NCBI GenBank assembly: GCA_018806915.1
Contig: JAGKQI010000104.1
Location: 682,001-746,000, forward strand
DNA: 64,000 nucleotides
Direction of reading: 5' to 3'
From: Phytophthora colocasiae
Lineage: Eukaryota > Oomycota > Peronosporomycetes > Peronosporales > Peronosporaceae
Each line of letters starts with the position of its first letter. The stretch's first letter is position 1. A program made the translations under genes and the position numbers. This document shows positions 28,949 to 38,212 of this stretch, one piece after another. The notes beneath the pieces were generated by a model. That model worked only from the letters and a program-made list of their open reading frames with translations. It did no database searches and was not told where the DNA came from.

Positions 28949-29493
28949 CTCCGCCCTCCTGATTCAGGAGTCCTGAACCATGTACATTTTAGTGGGTAAC
29001 GGACACAACACTTCTCCGATGAATTGGATGCTTGATGTTTAGGATTCCTTGCTATCAACACAACACGCCGAAAAATATTCGTGGCAATCTCGCACGACAG
29101 AAGTACCGTAGCGTGGCCTGAGAACACTGGAACTTGGCACTCACATAACCTCAGAAGGCCCTGCAAGATTGTGCCACAAGTTTACATCACTTTGTAGTAT
29201 TTGGAGCTGACGTGGCTGTGCTACTAGGGTCGTGAATTTGTCCTCCAGCTGAAACCTGCGGTCGATCGCTCTCCATGCCGACTTGACTCGGCAACAAGTC
29301 GTACACCGTGACACCGTTGGCGTGCTCGATGCAGAGTGCTGCAGACCTTCTATGGAGCTTCGTAAGCAGCGATGTCGATTCAGCCTTTTTCTCTGTACGT
29401 TCTGTTATCCAAGTTGTTGGCGTTCGTGGACTCTATCTCTAATACTCTTATTGCGTTTAACAGATCCGTAAAACGAACCCTCACTCACGTGAA
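28949..29493 (+). other. Gap without a clear gene
   Basis: Transition from the repeat block to the gene-dense half. Only short frames without recognisable features occur. A minus-strand frame of 123 codons overlaps the repeat and is not supported. Confidence 0.5.
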
Positions 29494-29793
29494 ATGAATT
29501 GCGTTGCGATGTCTCGGGAAAGCTCACGGATCGTCAACGGGGTAGTGATTTATCGTCGGTACAATGAGTCCGATCGTCTCGTAGTGGTTGGTTCATCAAT
29601 GTGGTTCCTCCCTACTGGAGGGGTGCAGTTTGAAGACAGAACCTGGACGGTTATCACACCGACGCAGTCAGATCCACTACACTCGTGTGTGGTTCGAACT
29701 CGTTATGAACTACAAGCGAAGGCCACAGACCCCACTTCGGTGTTGCCAACAGATTTGACTAGTGGAGGACGCTATCATGTCCGGTATAGGTGA
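29494..29793 (+). CDS. Hypothetical small protein
   Basis: Up to 99 codons (first ATG 29494; the ATG at 29509 is also possible). I recognise no domain. The composition is protein-like, with alternating hydrophobic residues (V-V-I-Y-R-R-Y; R-L-V-V-V-G-S-S-M-W-F), as in a small beta-rich fold. It ends about 100 bp before the phosphatase-like gene on the same strand. It could be an isolated exon or a chance frame. Confidence 0.35.
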   Translation: MNCVAMSRESSRIVNGVVIYRRYNESDRLVVVGSSMWFLPTGGVQFEDRTWTVITPTQSDPLHSCVVRTRYELQAKATDPTSVLPTDLTSGGRYHVRYR

Positions 29794-29891
29794 GAAACTG
29801 CGGAACGCAATGCAAGCCATGCAGAACGCTCTGATCGAATTTGGACAGTAATACGATGACAATTATTGTTGTGTATCGTACACAATTCACA

Positions 29892-30987
29892 ATGACAGAC
29901 ACCAGCACAGATGTGGCTTCAGGTGCTGCTCCGCCGGCGCCTGTGATGGTGAATACGTTGCCGTCCATGAACCCTCCGCTGTTCTTCGAGATCGTAGAGG
30001 ACCAGGTGTACCGCTCCAACAAATGCGACGCTTCTTCGTTCTCTTTCCTGGCCACGCTGCAGCTTAACACAGTGGTGTATCTCTCGTACGACGACCTCTC
30101 ACGCGATCTGGCTGCGTTTTTCACCGAGAAGGACATTAATGTGGTGCGTACAGTCTGCTATTAGTGTATGCAATTATATCTGAGTAGTTGTTTTGTGAGC
30201 AGATCCATTTAGGTATGAAGTACCGGACAGCGTCATCTCAATGGAAAGGAATCTCGGAGGGGATGGCGAAAGAAGCCATTGAGTGCATCTTGGACCAGAG
30301 ACGTCACCCCATTTTGGTCATGTGCAAGTATGGAAGGAGAATAGCAAAGAAACAGACTTGGTGGGGGGGGTTCTCAGTGTATTTTTTTGTCGCCTGCAGG
30401 ACTGGTGTTCACTTTGCAGGCACGATGATCGGTTGCCTGCGGCGTCTGCAAAATTGGAGCTTGACATCGACTATTGATAAGGTGAAAGGGTGTTAATGTG
30501 GCTGTTGGCTGTACGAACGATGAATGAAACTTTGTAGTATCGTAACATTGCAGGCAGCGTGAAGACGCGGTTCGAGAACGAGCAATTCATTGAGCTGTTC
30601 GATGTGGACTTGGTTACGCTACCACAACAGCTTCCGCCGTGGTTCACTGTTCATCAGCAGCTCATGGTACGATGTGGATAATATTCAAAGTATGTAAACT
30701 AACGAGTGGGGTCACTTCAGGAAGAGGAACGAGTTGCGCTGACCAGAGGCGAGTTTTTCCCTGGTCGAACTCTTGTCAAGACAGAAGAACAGACGCAGAG
30801 GAAGCAACAAACGGAAAACGATGTCCAACCGGAGAATGATACTGCTACTGAGATGCCGACAGAACCAGCAGAGCCTTCGGTTCTGGCATACCAAAAGTAC
30901 TTCTTCTATTTGCAGGGCCCTCTTGTGTCTCCGTCTGTGAAATTCTCAGAGAAGAAGAGCATTATTGGTGATGACGACGATGACTGA
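29892..30987 (+). CDS. OCA/Siw14-type atypical dual-specificity phosphatase homologue, probably inactive
   Basis: Five exons: 29892-30143, 30203-30327, 30400-30481, 30538-30666 and 30721-30987, giving 284 residues; all phases close. The N-terminal half matches the plant and fungal atypical phosphatase family (P-F-F-type start, Y-R-S-N, L-N-T-V-V-Y-L-S). The P-loop spans the second intron and reads C-K-T-G-V-H-F-A-G. The family's active enzymes have C-x5-R; here Phe stands where Arg is expected, so hydrolysis is unlikely. Some yeast OCA proteins are similarly divergent, and the active members act on inositol pyrophosphates. A variable Gln/Glu-rich tail ends in an acidic D-D-D-D-D. Branch-point-like CTAAC precedes the last acceptor. 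Confidence 0.8.
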
Positions 30988-31080
30988 AATTGGCCAACGC
31001 TAAAACGACATGGGGAAACATTTGTGCAATGCTCAAAATCCAAGATGCACAGTTATCTTAGCGTATCATTGACAATCTTT

Positions 31081-33627
31081 CTACTCCTCATCGCTCTCTT
31101 CATCACCATCGTTCTCCTCAAGCGAACCAAGGATGCTGGACTTGCCTTGCTTAGTTAGCGAAGCCTTGATGTGTACCACACCCTTGTCGGAGATCATGTT
31201 GGTGTCCAGCTCCAAACGCTTGAGAACTGACTTAGTAGGCACAAAAGTGTCCACAACAGCAATAGCACCCTTGGCCGTGATCTCATTGCCGCAGAGTGAT
31301 ATCTCCTCGAGCGCTGGAAGGCTGTTGGCATCCAAAGCAGCTACAAACTCCTTCAAACCGTCAGACGTGATCTCATTCTCGTCGAGGCGCAGGACCTTCA
31401 ACTGTGACTGGGACTTGAGCAAAGGGGCGATCGCGGAGATCCCTTCATCTGCGAGCTCATTGCCCGACAGATCAAGCTCCACCAGCTGGATCTTGCTGCT
31501 TGCCAATGCTTTCATCACCTTCTCAGCACCTTCAGCACACAGCGAAGCATCGCGCAGCTTGAGGAACTGCAGCTTCGGCTGCTTGCTGATCGCTTCTGCT
31601 AGTTGATCGGCGCCAGCATCTTCAAATGAGCAGTCACTGAGGTCCAGAGACTTTAGGTCGCGCAGGTGGGTGTTCACACTACGCGCCATTTCCTCACTTG
31701 CTTCGGGGCCAGCACGTGCACTAGCGTAGCGCAGCAGCGTCAACTTCTTGCACTGAGCGAGTACGTTGGCCACTGCCACACAGCCGTCGTGGCCGCTCAT
31801 ATTGTTGTAGAAGTGGAACTCTTCCAACGTCGATTGGGCATCCTTGCCGTTCTGCAGCACGATCTCCTGCGCGATCACACCGGCAGCAGCGGCCGAGATG
31901 CCATTGTTGCAGAACAACAGGCGACGCAGCGTCGGCTGGGGGATAAGCAGGTCGAAGCAGGCACGAACTCCCTTCTCACCAAGCGCGTTATCACTCAAAT
32001 CGATCTCATCCAGAACATGACCGCGAAGCGCGTGACTCATAACGGACAGAACACGAAGAGCTTCATCTTCAGGACGACCGGCGATCACGTCAGCCAAATC
32101 CACAACCTTCAGATCACTCTGTAGACGTGCCAAGAAGGAGTCCGCGATGATTTTCGCACCTGAGTCAGTATAGCTCTTACCACGTAGAGAAATAGACTTA
32201 AAGTGGAGCGGTGAACGCTCTCCCATCTCGATACCAGCAGCCTCCAGAAGTTGCTGGGCACGAGCAGCGTCAACGACTTCACGGCTCTTGTTCTCGAACT
32301 CAAAGCTTGCATCTGATGAAATAGTCACCTTGTTAAGCATGACAGTGACGTCCTCTACGGAAGTAGAATTCTCTTCCTCCTCCTCGTCTTCCTCCTCTTC
32401 TTCATCCTCGTCGTTGTCCTCCAGTGAGCCCAAAATGTTGCCCTTGTTCTTGCGCTCCAACAGCGACTGGATGCTTGCAACACCGTCCGCCGAGATCTGG
32501 TTGCCATCAATGTCCAGCTTCACGAAAACCTTCTTATCCACAACAGCCTTAACAAGTGCCAATGCACCTGAAGCTCCGATTTCGTTCACATTAGCCACCA
32601 CCTTCTCCAATGCAGGGGACCCAACGTCAAGAGCCTTGGCAATCGCCTTAGCACCCTTCGACCCGATCTCGTTCTCCTCCACTTGCAACACACGCAGAGC
32701 TCCGCTCGCACGCAACATCTGTCCCAGTGCCGGAATACTCTCAGCCGTCAGATCGTTACCCGAAACATCAAAAGCTGTGAGTCCCTTGGCAGCGTTGCCT
32801 TCACGGAGCGCGTCAGCAATAGCCATCAAGCCTTCATCCTCAATAGCAGCATCACGGAGGTTAATCTCCGTCAAATTCGGCATGTTCTTCACTGCAGCAG
32901 CAATAGCTTCTCCTCCCTGAGCTTTAAAAGTGTTATCACTCAGATCCAGTTTCTCGAGCTTCCTCAGTGATGCCAAAGCCTTGGCAAACGTCAAACTCCC
33001 CTCTCTTTGTGCACGTGTAGCTGAGAACCTCAAGTCCTTCAGCCCAGGAGATAGTGGCAGTAGCTTAGCCAATGCAATTGCACCACCATCACCACTCATA
33101 TTGTTGTAAAAGTGGAACGTGTCAAGCTTTGTAGGAGTGTCAAGTCCTCGAAAAAGCAGAACTTCTTGAGCAATAACCTCCGCAGCAGCAGCGGAGATCC
33201 CATTATTGCAGAAGAACATATGCTGCAACTGCTCCTGGTTCTGCAATAGTCCGAAGCAGGCACGCACGCCCTTTTCTCCTAAGGCATTGTCACTCAAATC
33301 GATGCGCGTGAGAGTCTTGAAGCTGCTCAGCGCGTCGCAGAGCGTTTTAAGAACCTGTAGAGCCTCATCCTCTGGGCGTCCAGCTATCATATCGGCAAAG
33401 TCCACATTTGTGAGTGTTTCAAAGGCTCCACGCGCCTCCAAACGCGAGAAGAAGGCGGCAATCACACGCGCAGCCTCCAAAGTGAAGCTCTTGTTGCGCA
33501 AAGTGATGTGAGTGAAGGCGGGGGACTGAGCTTCAATGTCCGCGTACGTCTGCACCAGCTCATGGGCACGCGCCTCCGTTACGAGCTCTCGCTCTCCCTC
33601 GAAGGATAGGACCGTCTTGGACGCCAT
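31081..33627 (-). CDS. Double RanGAP-like leucine-rich-repeat protein
   Basis: 848 residues, intronless, from the ATG at 33625-33627; 23 more codons are open upstream but the context favours this start. The protein is two tandem copies of a RanGAP1-type unit. Each has R-P-E-D-E-A-L, the signature D-L-S-D-N-A-L-G-E-K-G-V-R-A, then N-N-G-I-S-A-A-A and F-Y-N-N-M-S-G, and ends in an acidic tail (D-N-D-E-D-E-E-E-E near residue 420; E-E-N-D-G-D-E-E at the C-terminus). RanGAP activates GTP hydrolysis by Ran to drive nuclear transport, normally as one unit of ~400 residues. The unit resembles plant RanGAP more than the animal form, but no WPP anchor is seen. Both units appear intact. Confidence 0.85.
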   Translation of the reverse strand: MASKTVLSFEGERELVTEARAHELVQTYADIEAQSPAFTHITLRNKSFTLEAARVIAAFFSRLEARGAFETLTNVDFADMIAGRPEDEALQVLKTLCDALSSFKTLTRIDLSDNALGEKGVRACFGLLQNQEQLQHMFFCNNGISAAAAEVIAQEVLLFRGLDTPTKLDTFHFYNNMSGDGGAIALAKLLPLSPGLKDLRFSATRAQREGSLTFAKALASLRKLEKLDLSDNTFKAQGGEAIAAAVKNMPNLTEINLRDAAIEDEGLMAIADALREGNAAKGLTAFDVSGNDLTAESIPALGQMLRASGALRVLQVEENEIGSKGAKAIAKALDVGSPALEKVVANVNEIGASGALALVKAVVDKKVFVKLDIDGNQISADGVASIQSLLERKNKGNILGSLEDNDEDEEEEEDEEEEENSTSVEDVTVMLNKVTISSDASFEFENKSREVVDAARAQQLLEAAGIEMGERSPLHFKSISLRGKSYTDSGAKIIADSFLARLQSDLKVVDLADVIAGRPEDEALRVLSVMSHALRGHVLDEIDLSDNALGEKGVRACFDLLIPQPTLRRLLFCNNGISAAAAGVIAQEIVLQNGKDAQSTLEEFHFYNNMSGHDGCVAVANVLAQCKKLTLLRYASARAGPEASEEMARSVNTHLRDLKSLDLSDCSFEDAGADQLAEAISKQPKLQFLKLRDASLCAEGAEKVMKALASSKIQLVELDLSGNELADEGISAIAPLLKSQSQLKVLRLDENEITSDGLKEFVAALDANSLPALEEISLCGNEITAKGAIAVVDTFVPTKSVLKRLELDTNMISDKGVVHIKASLTKQGKSSILGSLEENDGDEESDEE

Positions 33628-34053
33628 GGAGGGGGTCTGGACACTTGGAATTTGTATGGGAAAATGAGACGATGGGTGGTTGGCTACGCACTTCATGTCG
33701 GGGTTAGAAGTGTACGTTTTGTGCTGTGATTTATCAGAATCTGGTGTGTGGCGCTAGATGAAACAGATATGGCTACATGCGTTAGACATGGCTACATGCA
33801 TCACATGTGGCGATCTTCTATCGCGAGTCAAGGAATTGAGGGCATGTGTCCGTGTTTTTCCTAAGTTAATCCATCAACGCACTATGCAAAATGCAAACTA
33901 CTAATATATGCGGCCGCATGTCCGCTGCAGGTACAAAGTCAATCGTGCCGCAGCGGTGAGCATCTCCAATTGCCTACCTGAAAGTCGGCTTCAGCACTCC
34001 CTTGACTGCTGAACCCACGGCAGCAAATGACAGGAAGCATCCATGCATTCAAC
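33628..34053 (+). other. Intergenic region, nothing recognised
   Basis: Between the RanGAP-like start and the 3' end of the membrane-protein gene, both on the minus strand. A near-repeat (ATGGCTACATGCG / ATGGCTACATGCA) lies at 33768-33801. No coding signal was seen. Confidence 0.5.
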
Positions 34054-35342
34054 TTACTCGAAATACGATTGCACTGTCTCCTGCACCTTATCCGCGGTCT
34101 CCCGTAGGGTGGACTTGATCAGCGACTGAGTTTCCACGAACGACACACACGAGAAAATCTCCTCGGAGCCTACACAAGAGACAAGAAAAGATCAATCCGG
34201 TGCAGATTTCAACAGCAGCAACCACACGAACGTACCCTCTGCACTCTCCGTGTCAATCTCACAAAACTGGAAAGTCTCCTGCGACCAGTCGATCGCGAAG
34301 AGCAGTGTAAACACCAGCACAATAATCGCAACGATGAACAGCGGTGTGTAGACGAACACTCGCGTGGCCCAAGTCCGACGAATCTCGGCCGTCTCAATAG
34401 CAGTCTGTTTCTCGAATTCCTTTGCTTCTTCAGCAAGAGCTTGAGTCTCAGTAGCGTCAACCTCTGGCAGCGACACAGCGTCCGACTCCTCACTCTCTTG
34501 GCTGAGAGGTTCCTTCGGTGCGAAATCCGAATCAGCCTCCGAATCACTCGATGTCTTGAGTGTGTTAATGCTCTCACCACTTGGCATGTACTTGGAGCGT
34601 TCACGGACACGTTGAATGTCATGCTGTTGCTGCGCCACCGGGGCATAAATGTCCACCTTCTTGTCCAAACCAAGTTGCTTCACATGGTAGTTCGTAGTGG
34701 GTCCTTCCCACTCGTTCTTCTCCGGTTCCTCATCAGCTGGAGCAGTTTCTTCCTCCTCAGACACCACAGCACTCTCCTTCTTCTCCTCCGTCACCTTCAC
34801 CTTCTCTACAGTCGTCGTCTTAGTAGTGACCACTACCTTTTCCGTCGTTTTACTGGGAAGAGCATCAACATCTAAACCGTTAGCATCTATCTAACTCTAA
34901 TACTTTTCCGAGTAGAGCCCTACCGTAGAGCGTTATCCGAGGGGCTAGTCATAGTCGTAGAACGGGCCACGAACTGTTCCGTGGACACTGAGCGAGTCGT
35001 AGGCTCGTTCTGTTCAACTTCTTCCTCGTGCTCAGGCTCAGGCATCGTGTTGAATCTGTCCACCATCCTCCGGGCGATCGAGTTCTTCTTGTCCTTCTGG
35101 TCACTCGCCACAGCCACTACCGTCTTGGTTTTCTTGCTGCGGTGGCCAGTATCAGGAGAGCTCAGGCCCTTCCGCTTGCCACCTTCTTTCTTGCCTGTGA
35201 CGCGCGCCACCGCGGCGTCAATGCGCTTCTTCTGCTCCTGAGCCAGGGCCAGACGCGTGGCCTCCAGCTTGGACAGCTCGGGCGTCGTCTCGCCGCTGAA
35301 ATTCATGCCGGCGTTGCTGCGGTCAGCGATCTGGGCGGCCAT
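34054..35342 (-). CDS. Single-pass membrane protein with charged cytosolic or nuclear region
   Basis: Three exons: 34924-35342, 34236-34852 and 34054-34169, giving 383 residues; phases agree. The start is M-A-A-Q-I-A-D. Residues ~1-300 are charged and mostly disordered, with a basic patch (K-K-E-G-G-K-R-K; H-R-S-K-K-T-K) that could be a nuclear signal. One strong transmembrane segment follows (Y-T-P-L-F-I-V-A-I-I-V-L-V-F) near residue 315. A short tail of ~50 residues has two Cys (F-C-E-I-D; S-C-V-S-F) and an amphipathic end. I recognise no family. An inner-nuclear-membrane or ER protein would fit the layout, but that is inference. Confidence 0.75.
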
Positions 35343-35345
35343 CGT

Positions 35346-35699
35346 GCTTCTTACTTTTTGTATGGGAATCGGAAATGAGCAAAGGCCCTTGGAGAACGTT
35401 TGAATTTTCAAAGGGTCAAACTGTGTCTTGTTTTTGCACGAGAAATAAATTGCACGGTTGAACTTGGACTTTGTATGGGAGATGAACGTGTGACGTCACT
35501 ATTTTGCGGTACTGCCACGAGTTTGAATCGCATTTGGCAAGGCAAGTTGCCTGCGATGATGTTTGAGCACTTTCCTAACGCATTTCGATGTGACCAGACT
35601 ACAGTTTGAGGGACTGAAGGTGACCCGAAGCACTCGCAAAGACTATTTCGGGCAAGTCTTCTTAGAATTTGTTTTTGTGTAGGCTGAATGAAGGTTTTT
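35346..35699 (+). other. Intergenic region, nothing recognised
   Basis: Upstream region of the membrane-protein gene. Short frames only. Confidence 0.45.
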
Positions 35700-35945
35700 G
35701 GAGCTTCGGTCAGGTTGCTCGAATCGTAGATGAAGCTGAAAGAGTTAACCCCATAGGCGAACCAACTGTAGTCAACGATCTTGGTAAAGTTGATTTTTGG
35801 GAAAGCAACCTCAAACTTCTCCTTGAATGCGTCTTGTTGCGTCGCGAATGGTACATGACGAGTTTTCCTCAGCGGGTTTCTTCTTCAACAGCAAAAGTTC
35901 ACACAGAAGAGCGAGGGCAGTGGCAATAGGTGCGAAGAGCTTCAT
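35700..35945 (-). pseudogene. Solute-binding protein relic, copy 4
   Basis: The minus strand starts with ATG at 35943-35945 and a signal-peptide-like M-K-L-F-A-P-I. Damaged sequence follows, then T-Q-Q-D-A-F-K-E-K-F and F-P-K-I-N-F-T-K-I-V-D-Y-S, matching residues ~55-80 of the intact copy. It then jumps straight to S-F-S-F-I-Y-D-S-S, which corresponds to residues ~145-155. An internal deletion of about 65 codons and at least two frame breaks are visible, and the C-terminal half is missing. It shows that the solute-binding family once extended to this side of the transposon block. Confidence 0.75.
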
Positions 35946-36229
35946 GGTCGTGAAATAGCTCGGCAGGATTGAAGTTATTGCGGAGGCAAGTACAAAATAA
36001 AGTATCCTAATCTAAAAGATGCGCTGCATACCAGCTCGAGTGAGAATGTAGCCATATCTTACGAATGTTGCGTGAGTGAGACCACTTCAAGTTGGTCGCT
36101 CGAAGGTTGCTTGAACGAACGCTAAAGGTCGTATAAATCTTTCCATAGATCTATCTAATAGCGCCTGCATTGATGCCTGTCATTCCCCATTCCCCCAGCA
36201 GCACACGAGTATCATCATACCTTACACCA

Positions 36230-38035
36230 ATGCTCAAACCTTTATCCCTGTTGTTGCTGCTCCCTGTGCTGGTATTGGCCCAGCAACAGACTGGCAACGA
36301 CGTCCTCATCACGATGCCCGTGACGATTGACGGCTCACTGCGCAACCTCCAACTGCTCAAAGGTGAGAGCTTCGAAGACGCTGCTGTGTCATTCGCCCGC
36401 TCTCATGGACTTTTGACCGCCACGGATGACACTCAAGTGCGTGCAGTCATCGACCAACTGTCGGGGCTGCTGAAGGATAAAATGCAGGAGGTGGAGACGG
36501 CACAAAGCAATCAACAGACCAAGGAGGCGATGCCAAGTGCGCAGCTCTCGATGCCGCTTACTATCGACGGCTACAGTGCAGATTTAATTAAATACGAGAC
36601 GGAGACACCTGAAGCTGCTGTGGAGAGGTTCCTCTATGCTAGTGGCTTCAGTATGGACGTCATGAGGGAAGTGTATCCTCAATTGGTTGCATTAGTCAAC
36701 CGGAAATTACAGGATCTGCAACCTCCGAAGAAAGAGGAGTTTGCCTTCTCTCTGTCACTGGACGGGAGGGAGATCACGGTCCGACACTTTGAAGGGGGAA
36801 CCCCAATGGATGAGGCAGTGGAGACATTGAGAGGCATTGGAGTTCAAGATGGAGAGTTCATGGACAAAGTCGCCCCGCAGATCGCCAACCAGATCGTCAA
36901 TGAGATCAACAACAGGCAAGAGGTTCCACCTTCGACCGTTGCACAGCCTCAAGTTGAAGAACCTGTGCACGAGCCACCGCAGCGACGGGAGTTGTTCTCC
37001 GAGTCACTGACGCTGAACAACCAGCCGGCCATTATGGTCCACTACGAAGGGTCCACTGCCAGGGAGACAGCTGTGCGTTTCTTGAGTGAGAATGGCGTTA
37101 CTGACGACGCGACTATTGAATCATTGATACCGCAGTTGATTGGCATTGTGGACGCTCGTGTGACAGCGTTGTTGGACTTAGAAGCTCAAATTCAGGCCCA
37201 AGCTGCCTCAGCAGAGCTACAAAAGCAAGAGCGAAAGCCATTGGTGACTGTCCCGATCAATCTTGACGAGAACCGGCAAGCGAATATGGAGTACTTTGAA
37301 GGTGAAGACGTTGAAGCAACGGTGCAGCGGTTCCTTGTCGGTGTGGGCTTGGGTGAAGGCGAGGGATTTAACAACAACGTGGTGCAACTCTCAGCTCTTT
37401 TGCGTGAGCGAATTGCTGCAATTCAGCCACAAGAAGCCCCGGTGCAACCGCAGGAGACAGAGCAAGCAGCGCAGCCAACACGACCGCAGCCGTTGTTTTC
37501 CATTCCAGTTACGCTCAGTGGAAGAGTGTACGACCTCGAGTATTTTGAAGGCCAGGAGCCGTACTACGCTGCCAATTCTTTCTGTGTGGAGAAACATAAA
37601 ATCGTCCGCGCAGAACTTGGTGTGGACTTTGACGGCGACCAGTTGCTGGCGTGTCAAAACGTGCTGGTGCAGACAATTCTGAACACGCTGGAGGGGCGAC
37701 AAAAACCTCAGCAACAATCTGGAGAACCAATCGCTGAGGCATCTCAACCAGAAGCAGAGGCTCCAGCGCATGCCGAAACTAAAATTCCTGTGCAAGCTGA
37801 AGCTGAAACTGGAGCCCCAGTACAAACGGAAGCAGAGGCTCCAGTGGATCCACGAGGCGTGCTACTTTTCACGCTGGACATTGACATGGGTGACGGGACA
37901 TCGATCAAGTTACCTGTTCACCGTAACGATAACCCTCCAGAACTAGCATCTGCCTTCTGTACACGACACAATCTAGACCAAGACAACGTCCCAGCTCTTG
38001 TGGAGGCAATGGAGTCACAATTGACAGAGTTGTAG
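36230..38035 (+). CDS. Secreted protein with seven diverged ~60-residue repeats
   Basis: 601 residues, intronless. Twenty more codons are open upstream, but the ATG at 36230 starts a clear signal peptide (M-L-K-P-L-S-L-L-L-L-L, cleavage near residue 17). The rest is seven repeats at about 26-86, 105-163, 170-228, 255-316, 337-397, 421-488 and 545-601. The pattern is hydrophobic-x-P-hydrophobic-T-hydrophobic-D-G, then Y-F-E-G-E-x-x-x-x-A-A-x-x-F, a G-hydrophobic pair, and an amphipathic helix. Linkers are Gln/Glu/Pro/Ala-rich. Repeats 6 and 7 have an extra F-C near the helix. I cannot assign a known domain. A secreted adhesion, scaffold or effector-like role is possible. Confidence 0.8.
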   Translation: MLKPLSLLLLLPVLVLAQQQTGNDVLITMPVTIDGSLRNLQLLKGESFEDAAVSFARSHGLLTATDDTQVRAVIDQLSGLLKDKMQEVETAQSNQQTKEAMPSAQLSMPLTIDGYSADLIKYETETPEAAVERFLYASGFSMDVMREVYPQLVALVNRKLQDLQPPKKEEFAFSLSLDGREITVRHFEGGTPMDEAVETLRGIGVQDGEFMDKVAPQIANQIVNEINNRQEVPPSTVAQPQVEEPVHEPPQRRELFSESLTLNNQPAIMVHYEGSTARETAVRFLSENGVTDDATIESLIPQLIGIVDARVTALLDLEAQIQAQAASAELQKQERKPLVTVPINLDENRQANMEYFEGEDVEATVQRFLVGVGLGEGEGFNNNVVQLSALLRERIAAIQPQEAPVQPQETEQAAQPTRPQPLFSIPVTLSGRVYDLEYFEGQEPYYAANSFCVEKHKIVRAELGVDFDGDQLLACQNVLVQTILNTLEGRQKPQQQSGEPIAEASQPEAEAPAHAETKIPVQAEAETGAPVQTEAEAPVDPRGVLLFTLDIDMGDGTSIKLPVHRNDNPPELASAFCTRHNLDQDNVPALVEAMESQLTEL

Positions 38036-38212
38036 GCTTAACGAACACAACCTTCTTTTCAGCTGCATTGCTGTGCTCAGATTTTCATACATCAAGTAGA
38101 TTTTGTCATGATCCACCTTCAGCATTTACCACACACTGAAAAAAAAAGATTTCATACTTACTTGTACCTTACTACACATTCATGCTACGTAAATGACAGC
38201 ACTTCCTCCTCC

